Shown in pieces: positions 1 to 7,881 of a stretch of 64,000 nt of DNA (positions within the stretch are counted from its first letter, which is position 1; every line of letters begins with the position of its first letter). The stretch is from Bradyrhizobium sp. CSS354 (lineage in GTDB: Bacteria > Pseudomonadota > Alphaproteobacteria > Rhizobiales > Xanthobacteraceae): assembly GCF_029051725.1 (NCBI RefSeq), contig NZ_JAACFU010000004.1, forward strand, positions 186,001-250,000, given 5' to 3'. The notes beneath the pieces were generated by a model. It saw only the letters and a list, made by a program, of their open reading frames with translations, did no database searches and was not told the origin of the DNA. Made by a program: the position numbers and the translations under genes.

Positions 1-548
1 CGTTCGAGGATCGAGTAGCCCTGCCGCAAATGTTGCACGGCCACCTGCAGAGAGCGCACGAACATCAGCACGAAGCCCAGCAGCACCGCGTAGTAGACGT
101 AGTCCTTTGGAAGATTGATCGTAGTCATGGACTCGTCGCCGATGATCTGGATGTAGACCCAGACCAGCTTGATGGCGTAACCGAAGAAGGCGATCCGGAT
201 CAGGTCGATCACCGTCGACAACGCCCGCGCCATGAGGTGCGGCAAATAGCGGTAGAGCAGATCGACCTGGATGTGCCGCGACAGCCGGACGCACATCGAG
301 GAGCCGATGAAGACCACGCCGATCAGGCAGTAGGTCGCGATCTCCTCGGTCCAGGCGTAGCTGTCGTTGAGCACGTAGCGGGTGAAGAACTGGAGGAAGA
401 CGGCAAGCGCCATCACCCAGAAGATCGCCAGCGCCACCCAGTCCTCGAAAGCGTAGATGCCGAGATCGACCTTCGGTGCCGCCTCCTCCTCGAAAGTGTG
501 GGCGATCTCGTCCGCGGTGATCTGCCGGTGCGTTTCGGCGGTGGACAT
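1..548 (-). CDS. dctQ: TRAP transporter small permease, DctQ type (partial, runs off the left edge)
   Basis: Small membrane subunit of a tripartite ATP-independent periplasmic (TRAP) transporter, which works with a large DctM permease and the periplasmic DctP protein to import organic acids. Read on the minus strand it starts at an ATG at 546-548 preceded by GAGGAGCAACCC and stays open to the window edge, so the C-terminus is missing. The translation has a polar N-terminal stretch of about 30 residues, then about four hydrophobic segments; phrases such as WTEEIATYCLIGVVFIG and SRHIQVDLLY are typical of DctQ. The dctP gene lies directly upstream (stop at 662) and dctM is expected just outside the window. 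The family is clear; the substrate is inferred only from the neighbouring sugar-acid oxidoreductase. Confidence 0.88.
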   Translation of the reverse strand, partial: MSTAETHRQITADEIAHTFEEEAAPKVDLGIYAFEDWVALAIFWVMALAVFLQFFTRYVLNDSYAWTEEIATYCLIGVVFIGSSMCVRLSRHIQVDLLYRYLPHLMARALSTVIDLIRIAFFGYAIKLVWVYIQIIGDESMTTINLPKDYVYYAVLLGFVLMFVRSLQVAVQHLRQGYSILE

Positions 549-574
549 GGGTTGCTCCTCAAACTGATCACGTC

Positions 575-648
575 GTTCCGGGATGGTGCGCTAGCACCAG
601 ACCCGGAACCTCGAGATCCCGGGTTCGGTCCTGCGGACCGCCCCGGGA
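575..648. repeat. Two consecutive long hairpins between dctP and dctQ (REP-like)
   Basis: The first hairpin pairs 575-582 (GTTCCGGG) with 602-609 (CCCGGAAC), with an inner stem 585-589/594-598. The second pairs 617-623 (TCCCGGG) with 642-648 (CCCGGGA), with an inner CGGTCC/GGACCG stem at 626-631/635-640. There is no T-run, so this looks like an intra-operon palindromic element of the kind scattered through Bradyrhizobium rather than a simple terminator. It could protect dctP mRNA or lower dctQ expression; that is inference. Confidence 0.7.
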
Positions 649-661
649 TGACGATACGTCG

Positions 662-1639
662 TTACTTCACCGCCTGAATGCGTTCCCAGTCGGCCTTGCG
701 ATAGCCAAACGTCTCGAACGCGACGTTCTTCAGCACGGTGTCGCGGAACTCGTTCTTGTCGACCTCGGTCACGGTCAGGCCCTTCTCCTTGAAGAAGGCG
801 ACCAGCTTGGCCTCGTTCTGTTTGATCTCCGCGGTCGCTTTGGCGGCGGCTTCCTGCGCCACGTCGGTGAAGATCTTCTTGTCGTCGTCGCTGAGCTTCT
901 TCCAGAGCGCGCCGGCCACCACCGTGTTGAGATGGTCGACGATGTGGCCGGTCAGCACGATGTGCTTCTGCACCTCGTAGAACTTCTTGGCCTCGATCGT
1001 GGTCAGCGGGTTCTCCTGAGCCTCGACGGTGCCGTTCTGGAGCGCGAGATAGACTTCGGCGAACGCGATCGGCGCGGTGTTGGCGCCGCAGGCGCGCGGC
1101 ATCGCCAGATAGGCGGGAACGTCGGGCACGCGCATCTTCAGGCCCTTGAGGTCGGCACAGGTCTTGATCGGCTTGTTCGACGAAGTCTGGCGCACGCCGT
1201 AATAGGTCACCGCGACGATGTGGTGGCCGCTCTTGTCCTCATAACCCTTGGTAAGCTCCTTGAAGATGTCGCTCTTGGTGTATGCGAGCAGATGATCGGC
1301 ATCGCGGAAGGTGTAGGGATAATAGGTAACGCCGATCGGCGGAAAGCTCTTCGCGGCAAAGCTCGATCCGGAGATAATGATGTCGACCGAACCAAGCGAA
1401 AGGCCCTGGTTGATGTCGGCCTCCTTGCCGAGCTGCGACGCCGGATAGACGTCGATCGCATAGCGCCCGTTGGTGCGCTTGCCGATCTCCTGCGCGGCCC
1501 AGACCGACGCGGTGTGGAAGGGCTCCGAGGTCTCGTAGACATGGGCCCATTTGAGCTTGGTCTGCGCCATGCCGGCGCCAGTCGTAGCAATCATCGCCGC
1601 GGCCGAGACCGCCACCACCATTGTTATCTTTTTCAACAC
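662..1639 (-). CDS. dctP: TRAP transporter substrate-binding protein, DctP family
   Basis: Periplasmic solute-binding receptor of the TRAP transporter. An in-frame ATG exists at 1652-1654, but it overlaps the purine-rich GGAGG; the GTG at 1637-1639, eight bases after GGAGG, fits better and gives 325 residues. The N-terminus is a signal peptide (LKKITMVVAVSAAAMIATTG, cleavage near GMA-QT). The mature part shows DctP hallmarks: ADINQGLSLGSVDI, a YGVRQTSSNKPI segment, DLKGLKMRVPDVPAY and a conserved NPLTTI region. The gene lies 69 bases downstream of the GntR-type regulator on the same strand and upstream of dctQ. The ligand is unknown; an aldonate or uronate is plausible from the adjacent UxuB-like enzyme. 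Confidence 0.92.
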   Translation of the reverse strand: MLKKITMVVAVSAAAMIATTGAGMAQTKLKWAHVYETSEPFHTASVWAAQEIGKRTNGRYAIDVYPASQLGKEADINQGLSLGSVDIIISGSSFAAKSFPPIGVTYYPYTFRDADHLLAYTKSDIFKELTKGYEDKSGHHIVAVTYYGVRQTSSNKPIKTCADLKGLKMRVPDVPAYLAMPRACGANTAPIAFAEVYLALQNGTVEAQENPLTTIEAKKFYEVQKHIVLTGHIVDHLNTVVAGALWKKLSDDDKKIFTDVAQEAAAKATAEIKQNEAKLVAFFKEKGLTVTEVDKNEFRDTVLKNVAFETFGYRKADWERIQAVK

Positions 1640-1708
1640 TGACTTTTCCTCCATTTTTCAAGTCTACTTCTTGTTCACCCGCCTGAAGTGGACGCGGGCC
1701 GCCCTATC

Positions 1709-2545
1709 TCATCGCCGCCGCGCGCTGCCGCTTTTGGCCCGCTTCTTCAGCGCTCGCTCCGGTTTTGCCGGCGTTACCGGCGAGCCTGCCGATCGGCCGC
1801 GTGCCGAAGACGATCCTGCCGCGGTCTCGGCGCCAAAATTCTGCGCAAAGCGCTCCTGGGATCGTGCGAGATGATCGCGCATCGCATCGCGCGCGGCCCC
1901 GGGATCATGCGCCGTGATCGCGTCGCGCACCGCGCGATGCTCGTCGAGCGCAGTGCGCCACGTGCCCGGGCTCTCGAAATAGTGCGCAAGCTGCGCGAAA
2001 TAGGGATTGAGGCGCTGGTCGAACAACTCGCCGACCACGCGCACCAGAACGGCATTGCCGAGGCTTCCGGCGATCGCGACGTGGAAGGCGCGGTCATGGA
2101 CCATCGAGGCTTCGCCGGGGTGTTCTACATTCTCCATCGCGACAAGGGACGCATCGATGCGGGCAACGTCGTCCTTCGTCGCCACGCGCGCGGCTTCTTC
2201 GGCAATGGCGCTTTCCAGGAACTCGCGGGCGCGCAGCAGCTCGAACGGGCCCTCGATGACGGAAGCAGGCGCGATCGCGGCAACGGCCGCGGGCTCGATC
2301 ACATAAATGCCGGAGCCGACGCGGATACGGAGGCGGCCCTCGACTTCAAGCGCGATCAGGGCTTCACGCACCGTCGGCCTGGAAATCTTGAGTTGCTCGG
2401 CGAGCTCGCGTTCGGTCGGCAAGCGGCTGCCGACCGCGTACTCGCCGCTGTCGATCAGGTTTCGCAATTGATCGGCGACCTGGCGATAAAGCCGTCTCGC
2501 CTCCACAGCTTCCAGCGGCACGCTGGTCCTCCCGAAAAGGGTCAC
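1709..2545 (-). CDS. GntR-family transcriptional regulator, FadR subfamily
   Basis: DNA-binding repressor of the FCD/FadR class, 278 residues. The winged helix occupies about residues 15-85 (LYRQVADQLRNLIDSGEY, then LPTERELAEQLKISRPTVRE and LEVEGRLRIRVGSGIYV). The effector domain at about 100-235 carries the helical FCD pattern with metal-site type residues (VHDRAFHVAIA, DEHRAVRDAI, ARDAMRDHL). The C-terminal 35 residues are basic and low complexity. It is divergent from the UxuB-like gene and shares with it a short intergenic region containing a perfect palindrome of the GntR type (2586-2602). FadR-type proteins next to TRAP genes and uronate dehydrogenases usually repress them; control of this locus by sugar acids is inferred. 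Confidence 0.9.
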   Translation of the reverse strand: MTLFGRTSVPLEAVEARRLYRQVADQLRNLIDSGEYAVGSRLPTERELAEQLKISRPTVREALIALEVEGRLRIRVGSGIYVIEPAAVAAIAPASVIEGPFELLRAREFLESAIAEEAARVATKDDVARIDASLVAMENVEHPGEASMVHDRAFHVAIAGSLGNAVLVRVVGELFDQRLNPYFAQLAHYFESPGTWRTALDEHRAVRDAITAHDPGAARDAMRDHLARSQERFAQNFGAETAAGSSSARGRSAGSPVTPAKPERALKKRAKSGSARRR

Positions 2546-2585
2546 GCCGGCAGCTCTCGCTGCAGGCAGCCCGCCAATTTTGGAA

Positions 2586-2602
2586 AATTGGTCTTACCAA
2601 TT
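2586..2602. promoter_or_regulatory. Candidate GntR/FadR operator palindrome
   Basis: AATTGGTCTTACCAATT is a perfect 7-bp inverted repeat around a 3-bp spacer. FadR-class sites commonly have a TGGT-Nx-ACCA core. It sits in the divergent space between the GntR gene and the mannitol-dehydrogenase-family gene, where it could control both promoters. Binding is inferred. Confidence 0.7.
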
Positions 2603-2667
2603 GACCGCAGCATTGACCGAGGACGGGCGCCATGTCAAGCAGCGGCCAAACAAGGGGAGAGACGACC

Positions 2668-4152
2668 ATGCGCCTTGATCCAACGCGCCTTGGCCGCGCC
2701 AATCTCGACCGGCTGCCACCACGTATCCGCCGCCCGGCCTACGATCGTTCGCGCGTCACGCCCGGCATCGTGCATCTCGGCCTTGGCGCGTTTCATCGCG
2801 CCCACCAGGCCGTCGTCATCGACGATTGCCTTGCGGCCGGCGCCACCTCGTGGGGCATCGTCGGCGCCAGCCTGCGCAGCCCTGACACACGCGACGCCCT
2901 CGCCCCGCAGGATCATCTCTATACGGTCGCCGTCCGTGCCGCCGAAGGCACCGAGCACCGCATCATCGGTTCGCTGCTCGACAGCGTGGTCGCGCGCGAG
3001 AGCCCGGCACGATTGGTCGAGCGAATGGCCGATCCCGCCATTCGCATCGTCTCCCTCACCGTCACCGAGAAAGGCTATTGCCACACGCCGCAGACCGGCG
3101 ATCTCGACGAGCGGCATCCTGATGTCGTGCACGACCTCAACAATTTCGACGCACCGCGCTCGGCACCCGGCTTCATCGTTGCAGCGCTGGCGCGCCGGCG
3201 GGCCCTGGGCGCCCCGCCCTTCACTGTGCTGAGCTGCGACAACCTCGCCGCCAATGGCCACACCGTGCAGCGGATCGTGACGCAATTCGCCGCGCTGCGC
3301 TCGAAGGATCTCGGCAAGTGGATCGCGGATACCGCGGCCTTCCCCTCGACCATGGTCGACCGCATCGTGCCGGAGACGACGGATGGTGACCGCGATGCGG
3401 TTTCATCGGCGCTCGGTTTGCGCGACGCATGGCCCGTCATGACCGAGCCGTTCACGCAATGGGTGGTCGAGGACCGTTTCACGGCAGGCCGGCCCGATCT
3501 TGCCGCTGCCGGCGTCGAGCTCGTCAACGACGTCAAGCCGTTCGAGCTGATGAAGCTGCGGCTGCTCAACGCCAGCCATTCGGCGCTGGCCTATCTCGGC
3601 TATCTCGCCGGCTACGAGACTATCGCCGACACCATGCAGGATCCGCATTTCGCACGCCTCGCCGCGCAGGTGATGGAAGAGGCCGCGGTGACGCTGACGA
3701 TGCCCGGGGGCACCGATCTCGCCGCCTATCGCGCCTCGCTGCTCAAGCGCTTCGCCAATCCGGCACTGCGTCACCGCACCTGGCAGATCGCGATGGATGG
3801 CTCGCAAAAGCTACCGCAGCGCCTGCTCGGCGCGATCCAGGATCGTCTCGCCAGGAACCTGCCGATCGCGACGCATGCGCTCGCGGTGGCCGGCTGGATG
3901 CGCTACGTCACCGGCCGCGACGAGAAGGACCGCACCATCGACGTGCGTGATCCGCTCGCCGCCGAGTTCGCTGGCTTGGCGCGCGAGGCAGGTCCCGTCG
4001 CCGAACGATTGGCGCCCGCGCTGCTCGGCGTCGGAAAAGTGTTCGGGCCGCTGGGCGCGGAGCCGCGCCTGCGCGAGGCCGTGACCGTGGCGCTCGGCCG
4101 ACTCTATAAGGATGGCGCGCGGCGTGCGGTGGAGACGCTTGTCTCAGCGTGA
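2668..4152 (+). CDS. uxuB: Mannitol dehydrogenase family oxidoreductase, probable fructuronate reductase (UxuB-like)
   Basis: NAD(P)-dependent polyol/uronate dehydrogenase of 494 residues, close to the usual length of UxuB, mannitol and altronate dehydrogenases. The start chosen is the ATG after GGGGAGAGACGACC; a longer frame from 2632 has no better ribosome site. The N-terminal Rossmann part contains GIVHLGLGAFHRAHQA. The C-terminal domain has the family's K-x5-N-x3-H catalytic arrangement in ELMKLRLLNASHSALAYLG (residues about 301-320) and YVTGRDEKDRTIDVRDPL. With the neighbouring TRAP transporter and FadR-type regulator it suggests uptake and oxidation of hexuronates. Fructuronate reductase is the best guess; mannitol or arabinitol dehydrogenase cannot be excluded. 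Confidence 0.85.
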   Translation: MRLDPTRLGRANLDRLPPRIRRPAYDRSRVTPGIVHLGLGAFHRAHQAVVIDDCLAAGATSWGIVGASLRSPDTRDALAPQDHLYTVAVRAAEGTEHRIIGSLLDSVVARESPARLVERMADPAIRIVSLTVTEKGYCHTPQTGDLDERHPDVVHDLNNFDAPRSAPGFIVAALARRRALGAPPFTVLSCDNLAANGHTVQRIVTQFAALRSKDLGKWIADTAAFPSTMVDRIVPETTDGDRDAVSSALGLRDAWPVMTEPFTQWVVEDRFTAGRPDLAAAGVELVNDVKPFELMKLRLLNASHSALAYLGYLAGYETIADTMQDPHFARLAAQVMEEAAVTLTMPGGTDLAAYRASLLKRFANPALRHRTWQIAMDGSQKLPQRLLGAIQDRLARNLPIATHALAVAGWMRYVTGRDEKDRTIDVRDPLAAEFAGLAREAGPVAERLAPALLGVGKVFGPLGAEPRLREAVTVALGRLYKDGARRAVETLVSA

Positions 4153-4252
4153 CCACAAAACGGGCAGCAATGCTGCATTGCGGTCCAGATCGAACGGAAA
4201 GTCGACGGAAGTCGCGCTTGATTTTTCCCTGTCATTGCCCCACCCGAGAGGC

Positions 4253-4660
4253 ATGGCAAAGGACAACAAGGTGATCGCCGCGAACGCAGCGTTCTACGCC
4301 GCCTTTTCGACCGGCGATTTCGACGAAATGGAGCGGATGTGGGCGGACGATGACACCATTTCCTGCATTCATCCCGGCTGGCCGGCCATCATCGGCCGGG
4401 CCACGGTGATCGGAAGCTGGCGCGACATCCTGCAGAGTCCGGAACGCCCGCAGATCGTCTGCGCGGAACCGCAGGCCATTGTCGATGGCGACAGCGCGCG
4501 CGTGCTCTGCATCGAGATCGTCGACGGCACGGCATTGGCCGCTGCCAACCATTTTCGGCGCGTCGGGGACGACTGGCGCCTGGTGCACCACCAGTCGAGT
4601 CCGATCGCGCAAATTGTCGAGCAAGCTGAGGACGATAGAGCGAGCCACCGCGTCCATTGA
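4253..4660 (+). CDS. Nuclear transport factor 2-like (SnoaL-type) protein
   Basis: Small cone-fold protein of 135 residues. The chosen ATG follows a short GAGAGG; the longer reading frame from 4112 would begin inside the end of the uxuB-like gene. The sequence follows the SnoaL/NTF2 pattern: an N-terminal helix AANAAFYAAFSTGDFDEMERMWADDD, then CIHPGWPAIIGRATVIGSW, then beta strands ending in HFRRVGDDWRLVHHQSSP. These proteins are usually small isomerases, hydrolases or ligand binders; no specific function can be assigned. It stands alone between a sugar-acid dehydrogenase and a convergent HAD phosphatase. Confidence 0.85.
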   Translation: MAKDNKVIAANAAFYAAFSTGDFDEMERMWADDDTISCIHPGWPAIIGRATVIGSWRDILQSPERPQIVCAEPQAIVDGDSARVLCIEIVDGTALAAANHFRRVGDDWRLVHHQSSPIAQIVEQAEDDRASHRVH

Positions 4661-4727
4661 GGGCGCCCGGCCCGCAAGCACATTCTACTGTGCATGGGGT
4701 TGTTTTTCAGTTTTTTGTTCTGGCGCC

Positions 4728-5444
4728 TCACCCGAGCCCGGACAGATCATCCAGCACGACCCGCGCCTGGCTAAAATCGTCGTCCCGGAAGAACATGCTT
4801 CTGGTGATGAGCACGGGAATGTTCGCCCTTGAGGCTGCGATCAGGCCGTTGGCGGAATCCTCGATCGCGACGCAGTCGGACGCGTTGAGCTTCAGCCGCG
4901 CCAGGATTTCGAAATAGACGTCCGGCGCAGGCTTTTTATGCCGCACGTCATCCCCCGCGACGATCGCATCAAAATCCGCGGCCCAGCGCTTTCCGAAGGC
5001 TTGCGACAGCAGTGCATCGATATTGCCGTGCGACGTGGTCGTCGCGATCGCGAGCCGCTGGCCGCGCGCCTTGGCAGCAGCAAGCAGATCCGTCACCCCG
5101 GGCCGTAAGGGGCAGCAGCCGGTCTCGACCAGTTCGGCATAACGCGCAGTCTTAATGCGATGGAGTTCCGCGATGTCCACGTCCGACAATGGCGCCGCGA
5201 TCGGCAGCCTTTCGTGGTGGGCGCGGATCCGTTCCTTGCCGCCGGTGACCCGCAGCAGGTCCTTGTAGACGGCCCGGTCCCACTGCCAGTCGAGACCGTG
5301 GCGGGCGAAGGCATGGTTGAAAGCCTGCCGATGCAGCTCTTCTGTCTCGGCCAAGGTGCCGTCGACATCGAAGATTAGCGCGGCGGCGCGGCGGACCAGC
5401 TCAACCGCGTCAGACAGCATGATGGCGGGCGCTTCTGCCTGCAT
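4728..5444 (-). CDS. HAD-superfamily hydrolase, CbbY/beta-phosphoglucomutase-like
   Basis: Predicted cytosolic phosphatase or phosphoglucomutase of subfamily IA, about 238 residues from the ATG at 5442-5444 (GGAGGG lies 11 bases upstream); a second ATG at 5418-5420 is possible. Motif I is FDVDGTLAETEELHRQAFN, with two catalytic aspartates. The helical cap follows; motif II is IATTTS, motif III the lysine in RHKKPAPDVYFEIL, and motif IV VAIEDSANGL. This order and the TE after DGTL match CbbY-like enzymes that act on sugar phosphates. It is convergent with the NTF2-like gene, with no operon partner, so the substrate is unknown. Confidence 0.88.
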   Translation of the reverse strand: MQAEAPAIMLSDAVELVRRAAALIFDVDGTLAETEELHRQAFNHAFARHGLDWQWDRAVYKDLLRVTGGKERIRAHHERLPIAAPLSDVDIAELHRIKTARYAELVETGCCPLRPGVTDLLAAAKARGQRLAIATTTSHGNIDALLSQAFGKRWAADFDAIVAGDDVRHKKPAPDVYFEILARLKLNASDCVAIEDSANGLIAASRANIPVLITRSMFFRDDDFSQARVVLDDLSGLG

Positions 5445-5589
5445 GATCGATGCGTCCCTCCGATGGAGCGACCATCGCCTGCACAGGCGGGAAGGACAAA
5501 TCGCAATATCTTTTGCCGGACCCAAAAATCTCTTATGAGCGGAGGAGCGCTGCGGCGCGAACGGGAACTTCGACCTGCAAGGAAGACGT

Positions 5590-6441
5590 ATGCGGCTCTT
5601 TATCCTTGGCCTCGGCTACAGTGCCCGGCACTTCGTCCGCCTATTCGGTGGCCGCTTCTCGCATATCGCCGGCACGGTGCGCGATCCCGTGCAGCGGGGC
5701 GATCTCGCCGGCATCGAGGTGCACGCCTTCTCCGGCGGCAGTCCGGCACGCGAGACGGTCGAACGTATCAGCGACGCCGACGTCCTTCTCATCTCGATCC
5801 CGCCCGGCAGCGCCGGCGATCCTGCCATCGCGACCTTCTCGGACGTGCTGGCAGCGGACCGCCACCGCAGGATCATCTATCTCTCCACCATCGGCGTATA
5901 CGGTGACCATGCCGGCGGCTGGGTCGACGAGAGCACGCCGCCGAAGGCCGACCTCGACCGCACGCGCATGCGGCTCGCGGCGGAACAGGCATGGACGGAC
6001 ACGACCGGTGGCGATGCCGCGATCCTGCGGCTTGCGGGTATCTATGGCCCCGGCCGTAACGCGCTGGTGACGCTGCGCGCTGGAACGGCCCGGCGCATCA
6101 TCAAGCCGGGACAGGTGTTCAACCGCATCCACGTCGACGACATCGCGAACGCGATCATAGCCGCGGTTCGTCACCCGAGCGGCGGCATCTGGAACGTCTG
6201 CGACGACGAGCCCGCACCACCGCAGGATGTGATTGCGTACGCGGCGAAGCTGATGAATGTTGCACCGCCGCCCGAAGAGGCGTTCGAGACCGCCGAGATG
6301 TCGGCGATGGCCCGCAGCTTCTATGCCAGCAGCGCTCGTGTTTCCAACGCGAAAATGAAGCGCGAGCTCGGCGTCACGCTTGCGTATCCGACCTACCGCC
6401 ACGCCCTGGATACGTTGTGGCACGCGGGAGAGCGACGATAG
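5590..6441 (+). CDS. NAD(P)-dependent epimerase/dehydratase-like protein (extended SDR)
   Basis: 283-residue Rossmann protein. The start follows AAGGAAG. The N-terminus MRLFILGLGYSARHF carries the glycine-rich nucleotide-binding loop. YLSTIGVYGDHAGGWVDE is the segment where extended SDRs hold the active-site tyrosine, and ILRLAGIYGPGRN and NRIHVDDIANAIIAA are further family signatures. It resembles the YeeZ group of nucleoside-sugar epimerase-like proteins, most of which have no known substrate. The gene is monocistronic between a divergent HAD phosphatase and a serine hydrolase. Confidence 0.85.
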   Translation: MRLFILGLGYSARHFVRLFGGRFSHIAGTVRDPVQRGDLAGIEVHAFSGGSPARETVERISDADVLLISIPPGSAGDPAIATFSDVLAADRHRRIIYLSTIGVYGDHAGGWVDESTPPKADLDRTRMRLAAEQAWTDTTGGDAAILRLAGIYGPGRNALVTLRAGTARRIIKPGQVFNRIHVDDIANAIIAAVRHPSGGIWNVCDDEPAPPQDVIAYAAKLMNVAPPPEEAFETAEMSAMARSFYASSARVSNAKMKRELGVTLAYPTYRHALDTLWHAGERR

Positions 6442-6561
6442 CGTTCCGGCATTCCCGGCGTCCCAGACATGCCCTGCTCGCGCTTGACTTCGCTCCGGTA
6501 CGGTCGTGATCTAACCACCGAGCGGGCCACTGCAAAACGAGCCCGCGCTTGGGAGGATCCA

Positions 6562-7824
6562 ATGAAGACGATCGCCATGGTCGCGGCGGCTGCCGTCATC
6601 ACGCTCGGTGCAGCGCGCGCCGCGCCGCTGCCCGAAGCCAGTCCAGACGACGCCGGCTTCTCGAAACAAGGCCTTGCACGGCTCGACAATTTCTTCGCGC
6701 GTGAGATCGCCGCCAAGCGCGTGCCCGGCGTCGTCGTGGCGGTGGCGCGGGACGGCAAGCTCGTGCACTACAAGGCCTATGGCATGCTCGATCCGGACAA
6801 GGGCGCGCCGATGCCTGTTGACGCGATCTTCGCATTGGCCTCGATGACCAAGCCGATGGCGGCGGTCGCGGGCCTGACGTTGTTGGAACAGGGCAAGCTA
6901 CCGCTTCAGGCCAAGCTGTCCGACTACTATCCCGGCTTTTCCGACATGAAAGTCGGCGTTCAGCAGGGCGACGGTTCATTGAAACTCGAACCGCAGGCGT
7001 CACCGATCTTCATTCACGACCTGTACCGCCATACGTCCGGATTGATGTATGGCGGCCGCCCGGACTCATCGAGCCCGGTGGCGCGGCAATATCCCGACGG
7101 TGTCGCACCGGCGATCGAGGGCGACACCCAGGCCTTCATCGATCGGATGACAAAGCTGCCGCTGGCGCATCAGCCCTCGACGGAGTTCGAATACGGCTTC
7201 TCGATCGACGTGCTCGGCGCCGTCGTCGAGAAGGTGAGCGAGCAGAAGCTCGGCGACTATCTCGCCGCCAATGTCTGGCAGCCACTCGGCATGAAGGACG
7301 CGACCTTCCATCCGACCGACGCACAGCGCCCTCGCCTCGCCCGCCCGTTCGCGAACGATCCGCTGACCGGAAAGCCGCAAGCCATCAAGCTTTTGGACAC
7401 GCCGACAAAATTCGACTGTGGCGGCGCCTGCTCGTTCGCCACCGTCGGCGACTACATCCGCTTCGGACAGATGCTGCTCAACGGCGGCGAGCTCGATGGC
7501 CAGCGCATCCTCGGTCCCAAGACCGTGCATCACATGACGACCAATCATCTCGGCCCCGAGATCAAGAACAACGTGGCGAACATCGAGCCGCATCGCGCCG
7601 GCTTCGGCTTTGGCCTCGCAGTCGCGGTCCGCACCAGCGAAGGATTGTCGTCGGTCCCCGGCAATCCCGGCGAGTTCACCTGGAACGGCGCCTACGGGAC
7701 GCAGTTCTTCTGCGATCCCAAGGAGCGTCTTGTCGTTGTGGTCGGAACGGCGGCGCCGGGCGAGCTACGCAAATATTATCGCGAACAGGTCCAGGACATC
7801 GTCTATGGCGCGATGGTGAAGTGA
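6562..7824 (+). CDS. Exported serine hydrolase, beta-lactamase class C/esterase family
   Basis: 420-residue periplasmic hydrolase of the penicillin-binding-protein/class C family. The ATG at 6562 follows GGGAGGATCCA and gives a clean signal peptide (MKTIAMVAAAAVITLGAARA). The catalytic SxxK motif is SMTK in FALASMTKPMAAVAGL (around residue 95). The tyrosine motif region is FEYGFSIDVLGAVVEK, and the third motif region lies near the C-terminus (NGAYGTQFFCDP), where many esterase-like members lack the KTG of true beta-lactamases. Family members include EstB-type esterases and D-aminopeptidases; resistance to beta-lactams should not be assumed. A strong hairpin terminator follows the stop. Confidence 0.88.
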   Translation: MKTIAMVAAAAVITLGAARAAPLPEASPDDAGFSKQGLARLDNFFAREIAAKRVPGVVVAVARDGKLVHYKAYGMLDPDKGAPMPVDAIFALASMTKPMAAVAGLTLLEQGKLPLQAKLSDYYPGFSDMKVGVQQGDGSLKLEPQASPIFIHDLYRHTSGLMYGGRPDSSSPVARQYPDGVAPAIEGDTQAFIDRMTKLPLAHQPSTEFEYGFSIDVLGAVVEKVSEQKLGDYLAANVWQPLGMKDATFHPTDAQRPRLARPFANDPLTGKPQAIKLLDTPTKFDCGGACSFATVGDYIRFGQMLLNGGELDGQRILGPKTVHHMTTNHLGPEIKNNVANIEPHRAGFGFGLAVAVRTSEGLSSVPGNPGEFTWNGAYGTQFFCDPKERLVVVVGTAAPGELRKYYREQVQDIVYGAMVK

Positions 7825-7843
7825 GGTCGACGCCTTGAAATAG

Positions 7844-7872
7844 AAAGGGCGGCCACTCGGGCCGCCCTTTTA
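7844..7872. terminator. Rho-independent terminator between convergent genes
   Basis: An 11-bp perfect stem (7844-7854 with 7860-7870, AAAGGGCGGCC) with a 5-nt loop, flanked by A-runs and T-runs on both sides. It can serve the serine hydrolase on the plus strand and the dienelactone hydrolase on the minus strand. Confidence 0.9.
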
Positions 7873-7881
7873 AAATCAGCG

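Noticed and set aside
30..677. Long plus-strand open frame at the left edge
   Set aside because: It is the antisense shadow of dctQ; its composition (many His, Asp and Arg) follows from the codon bias of the opposite strand.
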